64,000 bases of DNA, taken from Chitinophagales bacterium. GTDB lineage: Bacteria > Bacteroidota > Bacteroidia > Chitinophagales > Saprospiraceae. Each line of letters opens with the position of its first letter. Positions within the stretch are counted from its first letter, which is position 1. Below the pieces are notes generated by a model, which was given only the letters and a program-made list of their open reading frames with translations, had not been told where the DNA came from and did not search any database. A program made the translations under genes and the position numbers. The DNA is taken from assembly GCA_017303875.1 (NCBI GenBank), contig JAFLBP010000004.1, positions 170,915 to 234,914 of the forward strand, given 5' to 3'. This document shows positions 22,992 through 32,569 of this stretch, piece after piece.

Positions 22992-23810
22992 CTAAATCGA
23001 ATTCAGAAACGATTTATACGAAGGCTCCAACGCGGCATAGTCCTGGGCGCCAAGGGTGGTGTTGCCATACCAAACCCGTTCAAAAGTTTGTGTAAGGCGC
23101 TGAAAATCAGTAGAAAGCGGATGCTGGCGCATCTCGCGCAGGTATTGTCGGTTGGTTTTTTCACGCGACCACTGAATGGCGTTTTTAAGCGACAAATCCT
23201 TGATAATCTGTAGATAATACAAACGAATAGCCTGGTTGTAGTCATTTTTTGCAAGTGCCTCGCGCAGGAAGCGCTCCAGGTCGGTTTCGTGGATATAATG
23301 CTCCACATTTTCGAGGGTAATTTCCGTGCCGTCGGCAGCAATTTTTTTGGAGCGGGGCTGCTTCAAAATTACGTACACGCCATACGCAACCAAACCAACG
23401 AGCAATAAAATGGCAATGACCTGAATAAAAGTTGCAAACCCCTGCCCGATCTTAAAAGGTGCGGAGGAAGAGCCGGATAAATCCCGTTCAGAGCCCTCTC
23501 CGGAGTTGCCCCGGCGACGCTGATTTCTTAAAGAATCGGGATCGGAGCGGCGCTTTTTAAGGGGCTGATACACGTCTTTGCTGTAATCCAATCCCTTGGC
23601 CGCTTTATCCCATTGCTGCGCTTCCACTTTCCGCACATTAACTGCCGGACGCTCCTGATAATTCGGCGCCAATGGAACCGCAAAAGCGTCCTCCTCCTCA
23701 AAATCCGGCGGGGCAATTTCTTCTTGCGGCGCCTCCTGACCACTCAGGGCAGCAGCACCGTAAAAAAAACAGCAGACGATCATCAAAAAACGGAGGAATA
23801 CGGACTTCAT
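22992..23810 (-). CDS. DUF4129-domain membrane protein
   Basis: 272 residues. An N-terminal signal peptide is followed by an acidic and Lys/Arg-rich linker, one membrane helix (residues ~126-150) and a C-terminal DUF4129 domain (AIRLYYLQIIKDL, REKTNRQYL, FERVWYG). DUF4129 proteins in Bacteroidota usually sit near MoxR ATPases and VWA proteins; none is here, so the partner is unknown. The next gene upstream is the NifU-C protein, only 13 bases away, so the two may be co-transcribed. Confidence 0.85.
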   Translation of the reverse strand: MKSVFLRFLMIVCCFFYGAAALSGQEAPQEEIAPPDFEEEDAFAVPLAPNYQERPAVNVRKVEAQQWDKAAKGLDYSKDVYQPLKKRRSDPDSLRNQRRRGNSGEGSERDLSGSSSAPFKIGQGFATFIQVIAILLLVGLVAYGVYVILKQPRSKKIAADGTEITLENVEHYIHETDLERFLREALAKNDYNQAIRLYYLQIIKDLSLKNAIQWSREKTNRQYLREMRQHPLSTDFQRLTQTFERVWYGNTTLGAQDYAALEPSYKSFLNSI

Positions 23811-23823
23811 GGGGCTGTGCTGC

Positions 23824-24087
23824 TTAGTGCGTTAATGTTCCGATACCATTCACCGCTTCTACGCCTACAATTTCAGGCACCTTACCTTTAATCGCTTCAA
23901 AAATGCCGGCACGAAGGGTCATAAAAGACATAGAGCAATTTTCACACATGCCAACCCAGCGGATCTGTACCTGCATATCTTCAGTTACGTCAACTAATTC
24001 CACATCGCCGCCATCGACGCGCAAGTGGGGGCGAATAGTACTCAATGCATCCTCGACGCGGTCCAGTAACTGCTGTTTATCGTTCAT
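23824..24087 (-). CDS. NifU C-terminal-domain iron-sulfur scaffold protein
   Basis: 87-residue stand-alone Nfu-type protein, thought to carry or transfer Fe-S clusters to target proteins. The family pattern IRPHLRVDGGDVELVDV is present, as is the CxxC ligand pair (CENC) in GMCENCSMSFMTL. It lies just upstream of the DUF4129 gene on the same strand. Confidence 0.93.
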   Translation of the reverse strand: MNDKQQLLDRVEDALSTIRPHLRVDGGDVELVDVTEDMQVQIRWVGMCENCSMSFMTLRAGIFEAIKGKVPEIVGVEAVNGIGTLTH

Positions 24088-24104
24088 GTAAATTCAAATT
24101 TGTG

Positions 24105-24112
24105 CAAAGATA
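24105..24112 (-). promoter_or_regulatory. Possible -7 box for the NifU-C gene
   Basis: The minus strand reads TATCTTTG (TAnnTTTG), 17 bases before the ATG. No TTG lies at the usual -33 spacing. Confidence 0.4.
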
Positions 24113-24172
24113 AAGAATCCATATTAGTTTAGACAGATTCTTGTTTATAGAACCAAAATTAAGGCATCAGGT

Positions 24173-24565
24173 TCATTTTTTCTCTGAAACAGGGGGCGTT
24201 AGCTGGCAAAATTCAAGCACATGGCCATCGGGGTCTTCAAGAAAAAGCTGCCAGGCGCCGTCCGGGCGCTGTTTTACAGGCCGATGCGCCACGCCCTGTT
24301 GTTCAAGGTGCTGCGCCACTGCTTGTATATCTGCTACCTCCACCGCAAAATGATTGCCCCGCGAATGGCTGTGTACTTTTTCCCTGCGCCCTTCCAGCAA
24401 ATGCAGTTCGCGCCCCGGGCCGAGGGCAAACCAGGCGCCATCAAAATCAAAGGCAGGGCGGGGCAGGGGCAGTAAGCCCAATTTATTTTGGTAAAAATTG
24501 ACACTTGCTGCCACGTCTGCCACATGGAGTGCAACGTGTTGAAGGCCAAGGATGATAAAATTCAT
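24173..24565 (-). CDS. VOC-family (glyoxalase/bleomycin resistance-like) protein
   Basis: 130 residues with the paired beta-alpha-beta-beta-beta pattern of the vicinal oxygen chelate fold. It starts LGLQHVALHVADVAAS, with a second half FLEDPDGHVLEFCQL. Candidate metal ligands are His10, the Glu in LHLLEG, the His in GNHFAVEV and the Glu in HVLEF. The substrate is unknown: lyase, dioxygenase and resistance roles all occur in this fold. It lies 38 bases upstream of the TolC-type gene's stop, on the same strand. Confidence 0.87.
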   Translation of the reverse strand: MNFIILGLQHVALHVADVAASVNFYQNKLGLLPLPRPAFDFDGAWFALGPGRELHLLEGRREKVHSHSRGNHFAVEVADIQAVAQHLEQQGVAHRPVKQRPDGAWQLFLEDPDGHVLEFCQLTPPVSEKK

Positions 24566-24603
24566 GCTGAAATTGTATTAAACGCTTCCTGCTAAAACAG
24601 GAC

Positions 24604-26028
24604 TTACAAGGTTCCCATCGCCCAGTTCAGTCCGGCTTCTGCTTTGCGGTATTCCGAGCACAATTTCAGCAGTTTGATCTGCGCTTCCAACCAGCGTTGC
24701 TCGCGGGTATTGAGCAGGAAGATGGAACTTTCTCCGTAGCTGAAACGGATATTTTCGGCGTCCAGCAGGGTGCGGTAATTATTGGTAATACTGCGATACA
24801 AGGTAATCTGGCTGGAAAGTGTATTCAGCTCATTGGCATACTGACGCACTTTGTTGCTGATGGCAACCTGTTTTTGCTGCAAATCTAAGCGGGTTTGCGC
24901 GATTTTGACTTTGGTCACCTGAAAATCTCCCCGCGCTTTGCGGTTCAGCAGGGGATAGCTGAAGTTTACGCCCCATTTGATATCACGGGCAAAAACAGCT
25001 GCGCCTTCGGCGCCGGTACTCGGAAAAAACTCCCAACCCGAGCCAAGCAAATTATAGCTCAAATTAAGCTCCGGCTTGCGTTTTTCATTTTTCAGCCGCT
25101 TCTCCACTTCGAGGTATTCTAATTTTGCTGTGTAATTCCGAAGGGCCGGATGCCGGTCGAGCGCCACTTGCACAAGCGCTTCCATCTCCGTTTCGCTGTA
25201 GTTTTTGTAAAGCCCTTCTGTTAGCGCCGGACTGCTGTACGCACTTATACGTTCCGGCTCCTGACGGCCTTCGGGCCAATAAAAATTGCTGAGTTCTAGG
25301 GCTGCGTTGCGCCGTTCCACGCTTGCAAAATTGACATCCAGCAGGCGGTTTTGCAATTGAATAAAGGTTTCGAGCGTATCAATGGCCGGGCGTTCGCCCT
25401 GGCGGAAACTTTCGCGCAGGGCCTGGTAACGGATTTGCGCCTGCTCGCGGTTTTTATCATAAATATTCAACTGGTTGTCGTGCAAAACCCATTCCCAATA
25501 GGCTTTTGCACCCAATAACACCAGTTCGTTGAGCAGCTCGTCGCGGGTGGCATTGCCCTGCCTCAGCCCGATACGCGCCTGAAACAGGTCGGCCCGGCGA
25601 TCATCGATCAGCAGGCCCTGGCCGAGGGTCCAGCTGATGCCCAGCGTTGCCTGGCCGTTTGCGGGCAGCGATTCTTCGGGATTCAGGAAGGCGCCGGCAG
25701 CGCTCAGGTAGGAGCCTTTTACCTCCAAACCAGCCCAGGTAGGCACCTTTACCCCGCTTTCCGAGTGTTGAAAGTAGGTCTTGTCTTTAAATTGTTTGCT
25801 TTCATAACCGGCAAATAACTTGGGATCAAATCCGCCGCGCGCACGCAGGAGCGCAGCTTCAGCCTGCTCGGCAAAAAGCCGGGCCTGCTGTGCCGCCGGA
25901 CTTTTTTCCAAAACAACCGGGCGCACGGCTTCCCATTCCAATACGGACTGCTGGGCCTGCATACCGGCGGTCATGAGCAGGAGAAAAAACGGCAGTAGAT
26001 ATTTCAGGATATTTTTTTCCAATGTCAT
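24604..26028 (-). CDS. TolC-type outer membrane efflux protein
   Basis: 474 residues with a signal peptide ending in GMQAQ. It has the two OEP repeats (around residues 30-230 and 260-460), rich in long amphipathic helices, as in TolC channels. It is last in a three-gene unit: ABC transporter, then HlyD-type adaptor, then this gene. Its ATG overlaps the adaptor stop by one base. The set would form a type I secretion or efflux route across both membranes. Confidence 0.92.
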   Translation of the reverse strand: MTLEKNILKYLLPFFLLLMTAGMQAQQSVLEWEAVRPVVLEKSPAAQQARLFAEQAEAALLRARGGFDPKLFAGYESKQFKDKTYFQHSESGVKVPTWAGLEVKGSYLSAAGAFLNPEESLPANGQATLGISWTLGQGLLIDDRRADLFQARIGLRQGNATRDELLNELVLLGAKAYWEWVLHDNQLNIYDKNREQAQIRYQALRESFRQGERPAIDTLETFIQLQNRLLDVNFASVERRNAALELSNFYWPEGRQEPERISAYSSPALTEGLYKNYSETEMEALVQVALDRHPALRNYTAKLEYLEVEKRLKNEKRKPELNLSYNLLGSGWEFFPSTGAEGAAVFARDIKWGVNFSYPLLNRKARGDFQVTKVKIAQTRLDLQQKQVAISNKVRQYANELNTLSSQITLYRSITNNYRTLLDAENIRFSYGESSIFLLNTREQRWLEAQIKLLKLCSEYRKAEAGLNWAMGTL

Positions 26029-27398
26029 TACTTGGTTGTTGTGTCTTTGTTGCCTGAATTGCTGCCCGAGGGCGGAATATTCTTATACAAATCAGGCGGA
26101 AAACCATTGATGACCCGCCAGAGTTCGTACCATACGGGCACATCTTTGAGCAGGGCAATGCCTTTGGCGCCGCCGCCCATCTGGAGCGCAGAGGGCCAGG
26201 CCTCATCTTCAGGGTCGGGGGCGAGCAGGACGCGAAATTTACCGTTGTTACTGATCGTCCGGTCGATGGCTACCACTTTGCCGCCATAGGTGCCGGTGGA
26301 AACACCGGGCCAGCCGCTGAAAAAGAAGGCGGGCCAGCCGTCGAAAAGGAAACGTGCTTTGCTGCCGATTTCAAGCAACGGCAAATCTATGGGCTTGACG
26401 TACATCTCTACTGCAAGCTGATAATCAGCAGGTTGAATGCTGACAATAGGGTCGCCCTCTTTGATGATTTCACCTATACCAGGGCGTACCGCCTGCACAA
26501 TATAGCCATCCTGCGGAGCGATGATGAAGTAAAATCCGGAGCGGATGGCATAACTTTCCGTTTCAATTTTAAGCTTGTTCACACTGGCTTCGGTGTCGAA
26601 GCGGTCGGAAAGGGTGCTGTACAAGTCACTTTGTCCTTTGGCGATTTTATTGGCGTATTCATTTTGCGTCAGGCGCAGTTCGGTTTCATAAATACTCAGG
26701 TCGTTGCGACTGCTTTCAAACTGGTTGCGGGCAGCCACCACTTTGGCCTCGCCTTCGCGGAGTTTCATGCGGCGATCTTCGAGTTTGGTGAGCGGTTCCA
26801 GCCCTTTATCGAAAAGATCTTTGGCGGCATTGAATTGTCGCTGCGCAACAGCCAGATCGGTTTCTGCCTGAATAATTTTTATGGTATCGCTCTGCACTTT
26901 CAGGCGCGCCTGTTCAATTTTATTGCGTGTTTGACTCAGTTTATTGACCAATTCGCGCTGCATGGCGTCAATTTGCGCCTGCAATGCTCCGGCTTTACCG
27001 GTGTAGGAAGTAATGGATTGTTCTTTGGCTTTCACCTGATTACCCATGCGCTCCACAAGGCGCGGGTCGAAATAATCGACCTTAACCTCGGAAAGGTGCA
27101 CGATGGTATCACCTTTCTTGACCGCCTGACCCTCAGTGACATACCATTTTTCAATACGCCCGGCGATGGTGGCATGGATGGTTTGCGGGCGTTGTTCCGG
27201 GCGCAGACTGGTTACGCGTCCATCGGCGTGTACATTCTGCGTCCAGGGCAGGAACATAAAGACAAGGGTGATGCCCAACATAACGATCAAGACGCGCCGG
27301 AAAGGCACATGCCAGCCGTGAATGCGCGTTAGTGAAGGCGCTTTCAGGTGTTCCAGTTCGGCTTCGCAATGGATGGTATTTTCAGAAATATTCAGCAT
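26028..27398 (-). CDS. HlyD-type membrane fusion (adaptor) protein
   Basis: 456 residues with one membrane helix near residues 35-52. A lipoyl half-motif follows (IEKWYVTEGQAVKKGDTIVHL), then a long coiled coil, the second lipoyl half (GYIVQAVRPGIGEIIKEGDPIV) and a beta-barrel. It bridges the inner-membrane ABC protein to the TolC-type channel. I start at MLNISENTIH; the longer ATG at 27470 would overlap the ABC gene. It lies 53 bases after the ABC transporter stop. Confidence 0.92.
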   Translation of the reverse strand: MLNISENTIHCEAELEHLKAPSLTRIHGWHVPFRRVLIVMLGITLVFMFLPWTQNVHADGRVTSLRPEQRPQTIHATIAGRIEKWYVTEGQAVKKGDTIVHLSEVKVDYFDPRLVERMGNQVKAKEQSITSYTGKAGALQAQIDAMQRELVNKLSQTRNKIEQARLKVQSDTIKIIQAETDLAVAQRQFNAAKDLFDKGLEPLTKLEDRRMKLREGEAKVVAARNQFESSRNDLSIYETELRLTQNEYANKIAKGQSDLYSTLSDRFDTEASVNKLKIETESYAIRSGFYFIIAPQDGYIVQAVRPGIGEIIKEGDPIVSIQPADYQLAVEMYVKPIDLPLLEIGSKARFLFDGWPAFFFSGWPGVSTGTYGGKVVAIDRTISNNGKFRVLLAPDPEDEAWPSALQMGGGAKGIALLKDVPVWYELWRVINGFPPDLYKNIPPSGSNSGNKDTTTK

Positions 27399-27451
27399 AA
27401 GTATTGCAGAATTTGCACAAATTTGAAGGATTTCAAGCGGTTTTGAGCTTA

Positions 27452-29203
27452 TCAGAGGTTGTTTTCCCAATTGGCCCTGAATACCCGCTCGAAATGGGGC
27501 GTCTGGCGCACGTCGTCGAAATTACCGTCAAACACAATTTCGCCGCCTTTTAGTACAACAACCCGTTGGCACATGGAAGCGAGCAGCGGATCGTCGGAGG
27601 AGCATACCAGCGTCCAGGGCGCCGAACTATCGGTCAGCATTTGGGAGATACGGAGCCGGTCGCGGAAATTCAGTGCTCCGAGCGGTTGCTCGAGTACCAA
27701 TATTTTGGGTTTGGCGGCAATGGCGCGAGCGATCAGAATTTTGGAAACGATGCTGCCCGGCGTATTGCGTCCGCCCGGCAACAGTTCCGTGTTGATGCCC
27801 TGCGGGTGGTTTCGGATAAATTCAGAAAGGCCGACCAGTTCACAGATTTCAAGTACCCGCTGAATGGTAATGCGGGGATTTCCGAGGGTAATATTTTCAA
27901 GAATATCACCTTTAAAAAGGTCTTCCTGCGAAGAAATATCGCCAATATGTTCTCGTAAACTTCGCAAATGCAGGTTCTGCTTGGGCAGGCCATTGAAGAG
28001 CAAAGACCCCTGGAAATCGCGTTTCAGGACAGAAAGTATTTGCATCAGCGTGCTTTTCCCGGAGCCGTGATACCCGGCAATCAGTACTTTTTCACCCGGA
28101 TTTATTTTGAGGTTAATGTCTTTCAGCACCAGGCTGTCGCCATCGTCGTATTGATAGCTCAGGTTGCGCATTTCAACGGCCAAAGGCGCATCGGTGCAAA
28201 ATTCTTCTACCCGGAGGCCGTCTTCCCGTTCCACCGGCAGCTCGCTTACCTGTGCCAGTTTTTCGGTAGCGGTGATGACATCGTAGCCGGTTTCATGCAG
28301 CATGATGAGTTTTTCAACCGATTCCACCACAAACAAGACCAGGATTTCCGATGCTACAAACTGACCAATATTCAATTGGTTTTCCATAACCAGCATACTG
28401 CCCAGAATAAGAAAACCTCCGATCACCAGTACCCGAAAGGTGATACTGCCAGCAAATTGCCAGACCAATACGCGCCAGTGCTTGCTGCGGGCATTTAGGT
28501 ATTCCACGGTTAGGTTATCGGCGCGTTGCAGCGGAAGCGGCGTTGAGCCGGCAAGTTTAAAAGTTGTGGCCACACGCCCAAGTTCTTCTAACCAATATGC
28601 CAAACGGTACTTATATTTGCTCTCCTTTAATGAGGATTCGATGCCCATAGGCCCCGTCCAGTAAAACATGACGGCGAGCAAAAACATCAATAAAACGGAA
28701 AAAAGAACGAAAGAGGCGTGGTAAAACGACAGCAACAGCAGGCTGAAGAAAATTTGTAAAACTGCTGCGCTGCCGTCGATGAGCAACTTGGGCATCCCTT
28801 TTTGAAGGGTCAGGGTATCAAAAAAACGATTGACCAATTCCGGTAAATGTTCCCGCCGCAGCATTTCAAGATTCAGGCGGGGAATACGCACTGCAAATTC
28901 AATGGCGGAACTGGTAAAAATGCGTCGCTGCAAATGTTCCATAATCGACAATTGCATCAGGCGCAGAATACCGGTGAACGTCAGGCCAACCATAACCAAT
29001 AAAACGAGAACCACCCAGGAAGCATTGATACGCCCCCCGGCAATCTGGTTGATGATGGCCTGAATACCCAATGGCAAGGTCAGATTGATCAAACCTGCAA
29101 CCACTGCGTATAAAATGATGTAGCGCAACTCCTTGCGGAATTGGCTTACTAATCGGAAAAGTCGCTTTATTGGTGTGAGGGTGTTCAGGTTGTTTGATGC
29201 CAT
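27452..29203 (-). CDS. ABC transporter, fused permease-ATPase with degenerate catalytic motifs
   Basis: 583 residues: about six membrane helices (residues ~30-310), then a nucleotide-binding domain. Walker A is GYHGSGKST and the Q-loop is SSQEDLF, both intact. The signature is LPGGR instead of LSGGQ. Walker B reads ILVLEQPL, so the Walker B Asp is Glu and the catalytic Glu is Gln. The switch His is replaced in VCSSDDP. ATP hydrolysis is therefore doubtful unless it dimerises with another ATPase. No N-terminal C39 peptidase domain is seen. I start at MASNNLNTL. First gene of the ABC-HlyD-TolC unit. Confidence 0.9.
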   Translation of the reverse strand: MASNNLNTLTPIKRLFRLVSQFRKELRYIILYAVVAGLINLTLPLGIQAIINQIAGGRINASWVVLVLLVMVGLTFTGILRLMQLSIMEHLQRRIFTSSAIEFAVRIPRLNLEMLRREHLPELVNRFFDTLTLQKGMPKLLIDGSAAVLQIFFSLLLLSFYHASFVLFSVLLMFLLAVMFYWTGPMGIESSLKESKYKYRLAYWLEELGRVATTFKLAGSTPLPLQRADNLTVEYLNARSKHWRVLVWQFAGSITFRVLVIGGFLILGSMLVMENQLNIGQFVASEILVLFVVESVEKLIMLHETGYDVITATEKLAQVSELPVEREDGLRVEEFCTDAPLAVEMRNLSYQYDDGDSLVLKDINLKINPGEKVLIAGYHGSGKSTLMQILSVLKRDFQGSLLFNGLPKQNLHLRSLREHIGDISSQEDLFKGDILENITLGNPRITIQRVLEICELVGLSEFIRNHPQGINTELLPGGRNTPGSIVSKILIARAIAAKPKILVLEQPLGALNFRDRLRISQMLTDSSAPWTLVCSSDDPLLASMCQRVVVLKGGEIVFDGNFDDVRQTPHFERVFRANWENNL

Positions 29204-29267
29204 ATTGGATGTTGTATTGCTGCGTAACAACGGTTCGCCTATTTTGTTTAAAAGTAAAACTATTGTT

Positions 29268-32006
29268 TTGGATTTGTTCAACTATCAAAGTGATCTGCGC
29301 CTGCATTTCAGCCTTGCTTTCGACGGGCCGGTTTTTCATGCGCCCGGGCGCGGAGCAGACCGCTATGTCGGGCCGCAGGGCCTGTTGCATTGGTTGGAAA
29401 TGCAATGTGGCCTCGGCGCCCGCCCGGAAAACATTGAATACCTGCGCATTGAACGCTATCGACAGGCTTTGTCGCAATACCTCAGTCAGGCAACAAACCC
29501 TCCGTTTTACAAGGCTTCCTTCGAGGCCGATCGCTTTGCCTGTGCAGCCGCACTGCTGGATTGGCGCGATGAATTGCTGCTCGCCGGTTGGGATTTTCAA
29601 GTGGTTCCGGAAATGCCGGATCGCCTGCGCACGCTTGCCGAATTGGAAAAAATCTTTCAATACAAGCAATATGCGCCCGAAAATCCGCCCTATGCCCTCG
29701 GTTTTGCCGATCGCTTTGAAACGGTTTTGCAACGACTTTCAACGTGGCCTTTGCCGCTTTCGGCATTTGTCCATTACGAGGCCCTTGCTTTGCTACCGCC
29801 CTTTTACCAACGCCTGATTGCGGCATTTGAAGCCAAAAACATACCTGTTTTGTATCAAACGCCTGCTCCGAAAGCGCCGGCAAATACCAATTTGGGTCAG
29901 TTGCAGCGCCGCTTTTGCGATGCTTTCCAATTGCCTTACCCGGCGCAGACCGACAGCGAACAACAAACTGTTGATTCCTCGCTTTTAGTGTTGCGAATGC
30001 GCCGCGACAGCGATGCCGCAGTTTTTGCTGCACAATTGTTGCGCGAAAATACGGGGTTTCGTCCGCTGCTGTTGCATGCCGACATGAATTTTTCCCTTGA
30101 GCTGGCCTTGCGTCACGAAGGTTTTGCGCCGATCGGTGCGCTTTCGGCCTCTCTTGCCCGTCCGGCACTTCAGGTACTCAAACTGGCGCCGCTCTTCCTT
30201 TGGGAACCCATGGAGGTGTATAAGCTGATGGAGTTTTTTACCCTGCCAATCAAGCCGCTGGATGCCGGCTTGTGCATCGAATTAGCCAAGGTACTCTCAC
30301 AAAAGCCCGGCCTGTTCAGCGATAACTGGTTTGCCGCCCTGTATCAGTATCTGGAGCAGGCCGAGCAGCAGGGAACCGTCAGGGATCAATACGATTTCTG
30401 GTTTGATCGCAAACGTTATCCGGCCAACAGCAGCGCGCCACGTAAAGATATGATCGATATTTACGATTATCTGCGCCGCTGGGCATTGGACATGGCCGCT
30501 TCGGAAGATGGCGCCAAGGCGGCGGCAATGCCGGTTTTGGCCGAACAGGCAAGGCGGATCTGCGCCCTTCTGGAGGCACTGCCGGAGCCGCGCCTGAGTT
30601 ATTTGGAGTTGGAACGCATTGTACGGACGATTTACGAACCTGCGCCCGCACAGCTGAGTGAAGCCGGATTGGGCCACCTCGAATACGTACAACACCCGGG
30701 CGCCGTGGCAGCTCCCGCAAGTCAGGTCATGTGGTGGAATTGTATTTTCAGCAGCCCTACGCCGCCACCGGAACGCTGGCAACAGCAGGAGCGACAGTAC
30801 CTGGCCCAAAATGGCGTCAGACCACAACACAGCGCGGCACAAGGACAACTCAACCTGCTCCTGCAATACCGCGCCGTACTGGAATGCAGCGAACAGCTGC
30901 TACTGATGGTGCCTGAATTTGCCAATGGGGCCGAAACACCTGCGCACCTGCTGCTCGGCGATATTGAAGCAGCATTTCCGGAAACGCACCGGCATTTCAG
31001 CTTCCACGTCGATCAGCCGCAGGCGCGGCAACGGTTGGCTGAGCGCCTGCATGTACCCAAACAGGATATGGTACCGCCGCGCCGGCCGCAGCCCCCCACA
31101 CCCATTTTAAGTTTCGATCACGAGCGTGCCCGCGAGCAGGCGCCCTACGAAACCCCGACGAATCTGGAATCGCTGTTTTATTACCCGCATCGCTGGTTTT
31201 TTAAGCAAAAATTGAAATTAGCGCCGCTTAATTTGCTCAGTATCAGTGCAGAGAATACGTTGTTGGGTAACCTCGCGCACCGTTTTTTTGAAATGCTTTT
31301 TCAGGAAAACTGGGTGCAAATGGAAAAAAAAGACCTGGATGATTGGATAAAAAATCAGGCGCCCGGCCTGCTCGAACGCGAAGGCGCAACCCTGCTGCTT
31401 TATGGTCGGGAACCGGAAAAAGCGCAGTTCCTGAATAAAGTAAAAAATGCCGCCTGGGCCTTGCTTTGTCAATTGCGCGACAACCACTGGTCGGTTCAGG
31501 CAACTGAATTTGAATTGAACGGTAGCTTTGCCGGAGTGCCGGTGCGCGGCAAGGCAGATCTGGTGCTGCAGCGCGGCGGAGAAACAGCTATCGTCGACCT
31601 CAAATGGCGCGGACTGAATCGTCGTAAAGCCATGATTATGAATGGAGAAGACCTGCAATTGGTGTTGTATTCCCGTTTGCTGGCGCCCGAGGGCGATTGG
31701 CCCCACAGCGCGTATTTTATTCTTGAAGATGCTAAAATGATTGCCCGAAACAGCAAGGCCTTTAAAGATGCTTTGGTGGCCGGACAAGGCGCAGACGATC
31801 ATCAGCCGGTTTGCAACGAAATATACGAGCGGATGCTGCGTACCTACGAGTGGCGCATGCAACAATTGGCCGCAGGCAAATTGGAAATCCGGCATTCGGG
31901 TACCGCCGGCGAACTGGAAGAATTATATGCCGCCGAACTGGGCCTGTTGCTTGAATTGCCGCACGAGGACGCCAAATACGATGATTATAAAGTTTTAATT
32001 GGTTGA
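29268..32006 (+). CDS. PD-(D/E)XK nuclease-family protein
   Basis: About 910 residues. The N-terminal two thirds look like the inactivated helicase-like region of AddB/RexB-type proteins. The C-terminal third holds the nuclease core: LGNLAHRFFEML, the Asp of VRGKADLVL, then AIVDLKW (Asp-x-Lys). The predicted role is recombination or repair. The start is uncertain: the only early ATG (29133) lies inside the opposite-strand ABC gene, so I use a TTG at 29268 just before the first family-like residues (LRLHFSLAFDGPVF). A TTG at 29244 is another candidate. Confidence 0.85.
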   Translation: MDLFNYQSDLRLHFSLAFDGPVFHAPGRGADRYVGPQGLLHWLEMQCGLGARPENIEYLRIERYRQALSQYLSQATNPPFYKASFEADRFACAAALLDWRDELLLAGWDFQVVPEMPDRLRTLAELEKIFQYKQYAPENPPYALGFADRFETVLQRLSTWPLPLSAFVHYEALALLPPFYQRLIAAFEAKNIPVLYQTPAPKAPANTNLGQLQRRFCDAFQLPYPAQTDSEQQTVDSSLLVLRMRRDSDAAVFAAQLLRENTGFRPLLLHADMNFSLELALRHEGFAPIGALSASLARPALQVLKLAPLFLWEPMEVYKLMEFFTLPIKPLDAGLCIELAKVLSQKPGLFSDNWFAALYQYLEQAEQQGTVRDQYDFWFDRKRYPANSSAPRKDMIDIYDYLRRWALDMAASEDGAKAAAMPVLAEQARRICALLEALPEPRLSYLELERIVRTIYEPAPAQLSEAGLGHLEYVQHPGAVAAPASQVMWWNCIFSSPTPPPERWQQQERQYLAQNGVRPQHSAAQGQLNLLLQYRAVLECSEQLLLMVPEFANGAETPAHLLLGDIEAAFPETHRHFSFHVDQPQARQRLAERLHVPKQDMVPPRRPQPPTPILSFDHERAREQAPYETPTNLESLFYYPHRWFFKQKLKLAPLNLLSISAENTLLGNLAHRFFEMLFQENWVQMEKKDLDDWIKNQAPGLLEREGATLLLYGREPEKAQFLNKVKNAAWALLCQLRDNHWSVQATEFELNGSFAGVPVRGKADLVLQRGGETAIVDLKWRGLNRRKAMIMNGEDLQLVLYSRLLAPEGDWPHSAYFILEDAKMIARNSKAFKDALVAGQGADDHQPVCNEIYERMLRTYEWRMQQLAAGKLEIRHSGTAGELEELYAAELGLLLELPHEDAKYDDYKVLIG

Positions 32007-32017
32007 TAATCTGAATT

Positions 32018-32569
32018 ATGCGAGAAAATATTCTGGAACTGATTGCTCAAGCCGACCTCAGCGCGGAAGAACAGATCTATGTCGAACAATCGCTGGCATT
32101 TGCCCAAAGAGAAGCGTTTTGCTGGCAGCGCAGTACGCTGGAAGGCCATTTTACCGCTTCTGCTTTTGTATTGGATGCAGCTGGTGAACATGCCCTGCTG
32201 ATCCATCACCATAAATTAATGCGCTGGCTTCAACCCGGCGGGCATATCGACGACACCGACGCTGATCCACAATGGGCGGCCCGGCGGGAAGTAGCTGAAG
32301 AGTGTGGTTTGGAGGATTTGAAATTGCTGCAAAATGGCCTTTTTGACCTCGATGTGCATCCCATTCCCGCTCGCGGGCAGGAACCCGAACACCTGCACTA
32401 CGACCTCCGCTTTTTGCTTCAGGCAAATCCCGGCGCAATTCCCCGGGCACAGGAAGGCGAAATCAATGCATTTGCGTGGGTAAAACTGACAGACCTGCTG
32501 ACAGCCGATACCCAGCGCTCTATCCGCCGTATGGCCGAAAAGGTGCTGCAAGGTGCTTCTGCACTTTAA
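32018..32569 (+). CDS. Nudix hydrolase
   Basis: 183 residues with a Nudix box near the middle, GGHIDDTDADPQWAARREV followed by AEECGL. The REV-EE-G part is canonical. The first acidic position is Asp with one extra residue, a known subgroup. Hydrolyses a nucleoside diphosphate linked to another moiety; the substrate is unknown. It begins 11 bases after the nuclease stop and is probably co-transcribed. Its stop meets the methyltransferase stop with no gap. Confidence 0.9.
   Translation: MRENILELIAQADLSAEEQIYVEQSLAFAQREAFCWQRSTLEGHFTASAFVLDAAGEHALLIHHHKLMRWLQPGGHIDDTDADPQWAARREVAEECGLEDLKLLQNGLFDLDVHPIPARGQEPEHLHYDLRFLLQANPGAIPRAQEGEINAFAWVKLTDLLTADTQRSIRRMAEKVLQGASAL

Noticed and set aside
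29133..29267. ATG start at 29133 for the PD-(D/E)XK protein
   Set aside because: These codons are the reverse of the ABC transporter's N-terminal codons and do not resemble the nuclease family.
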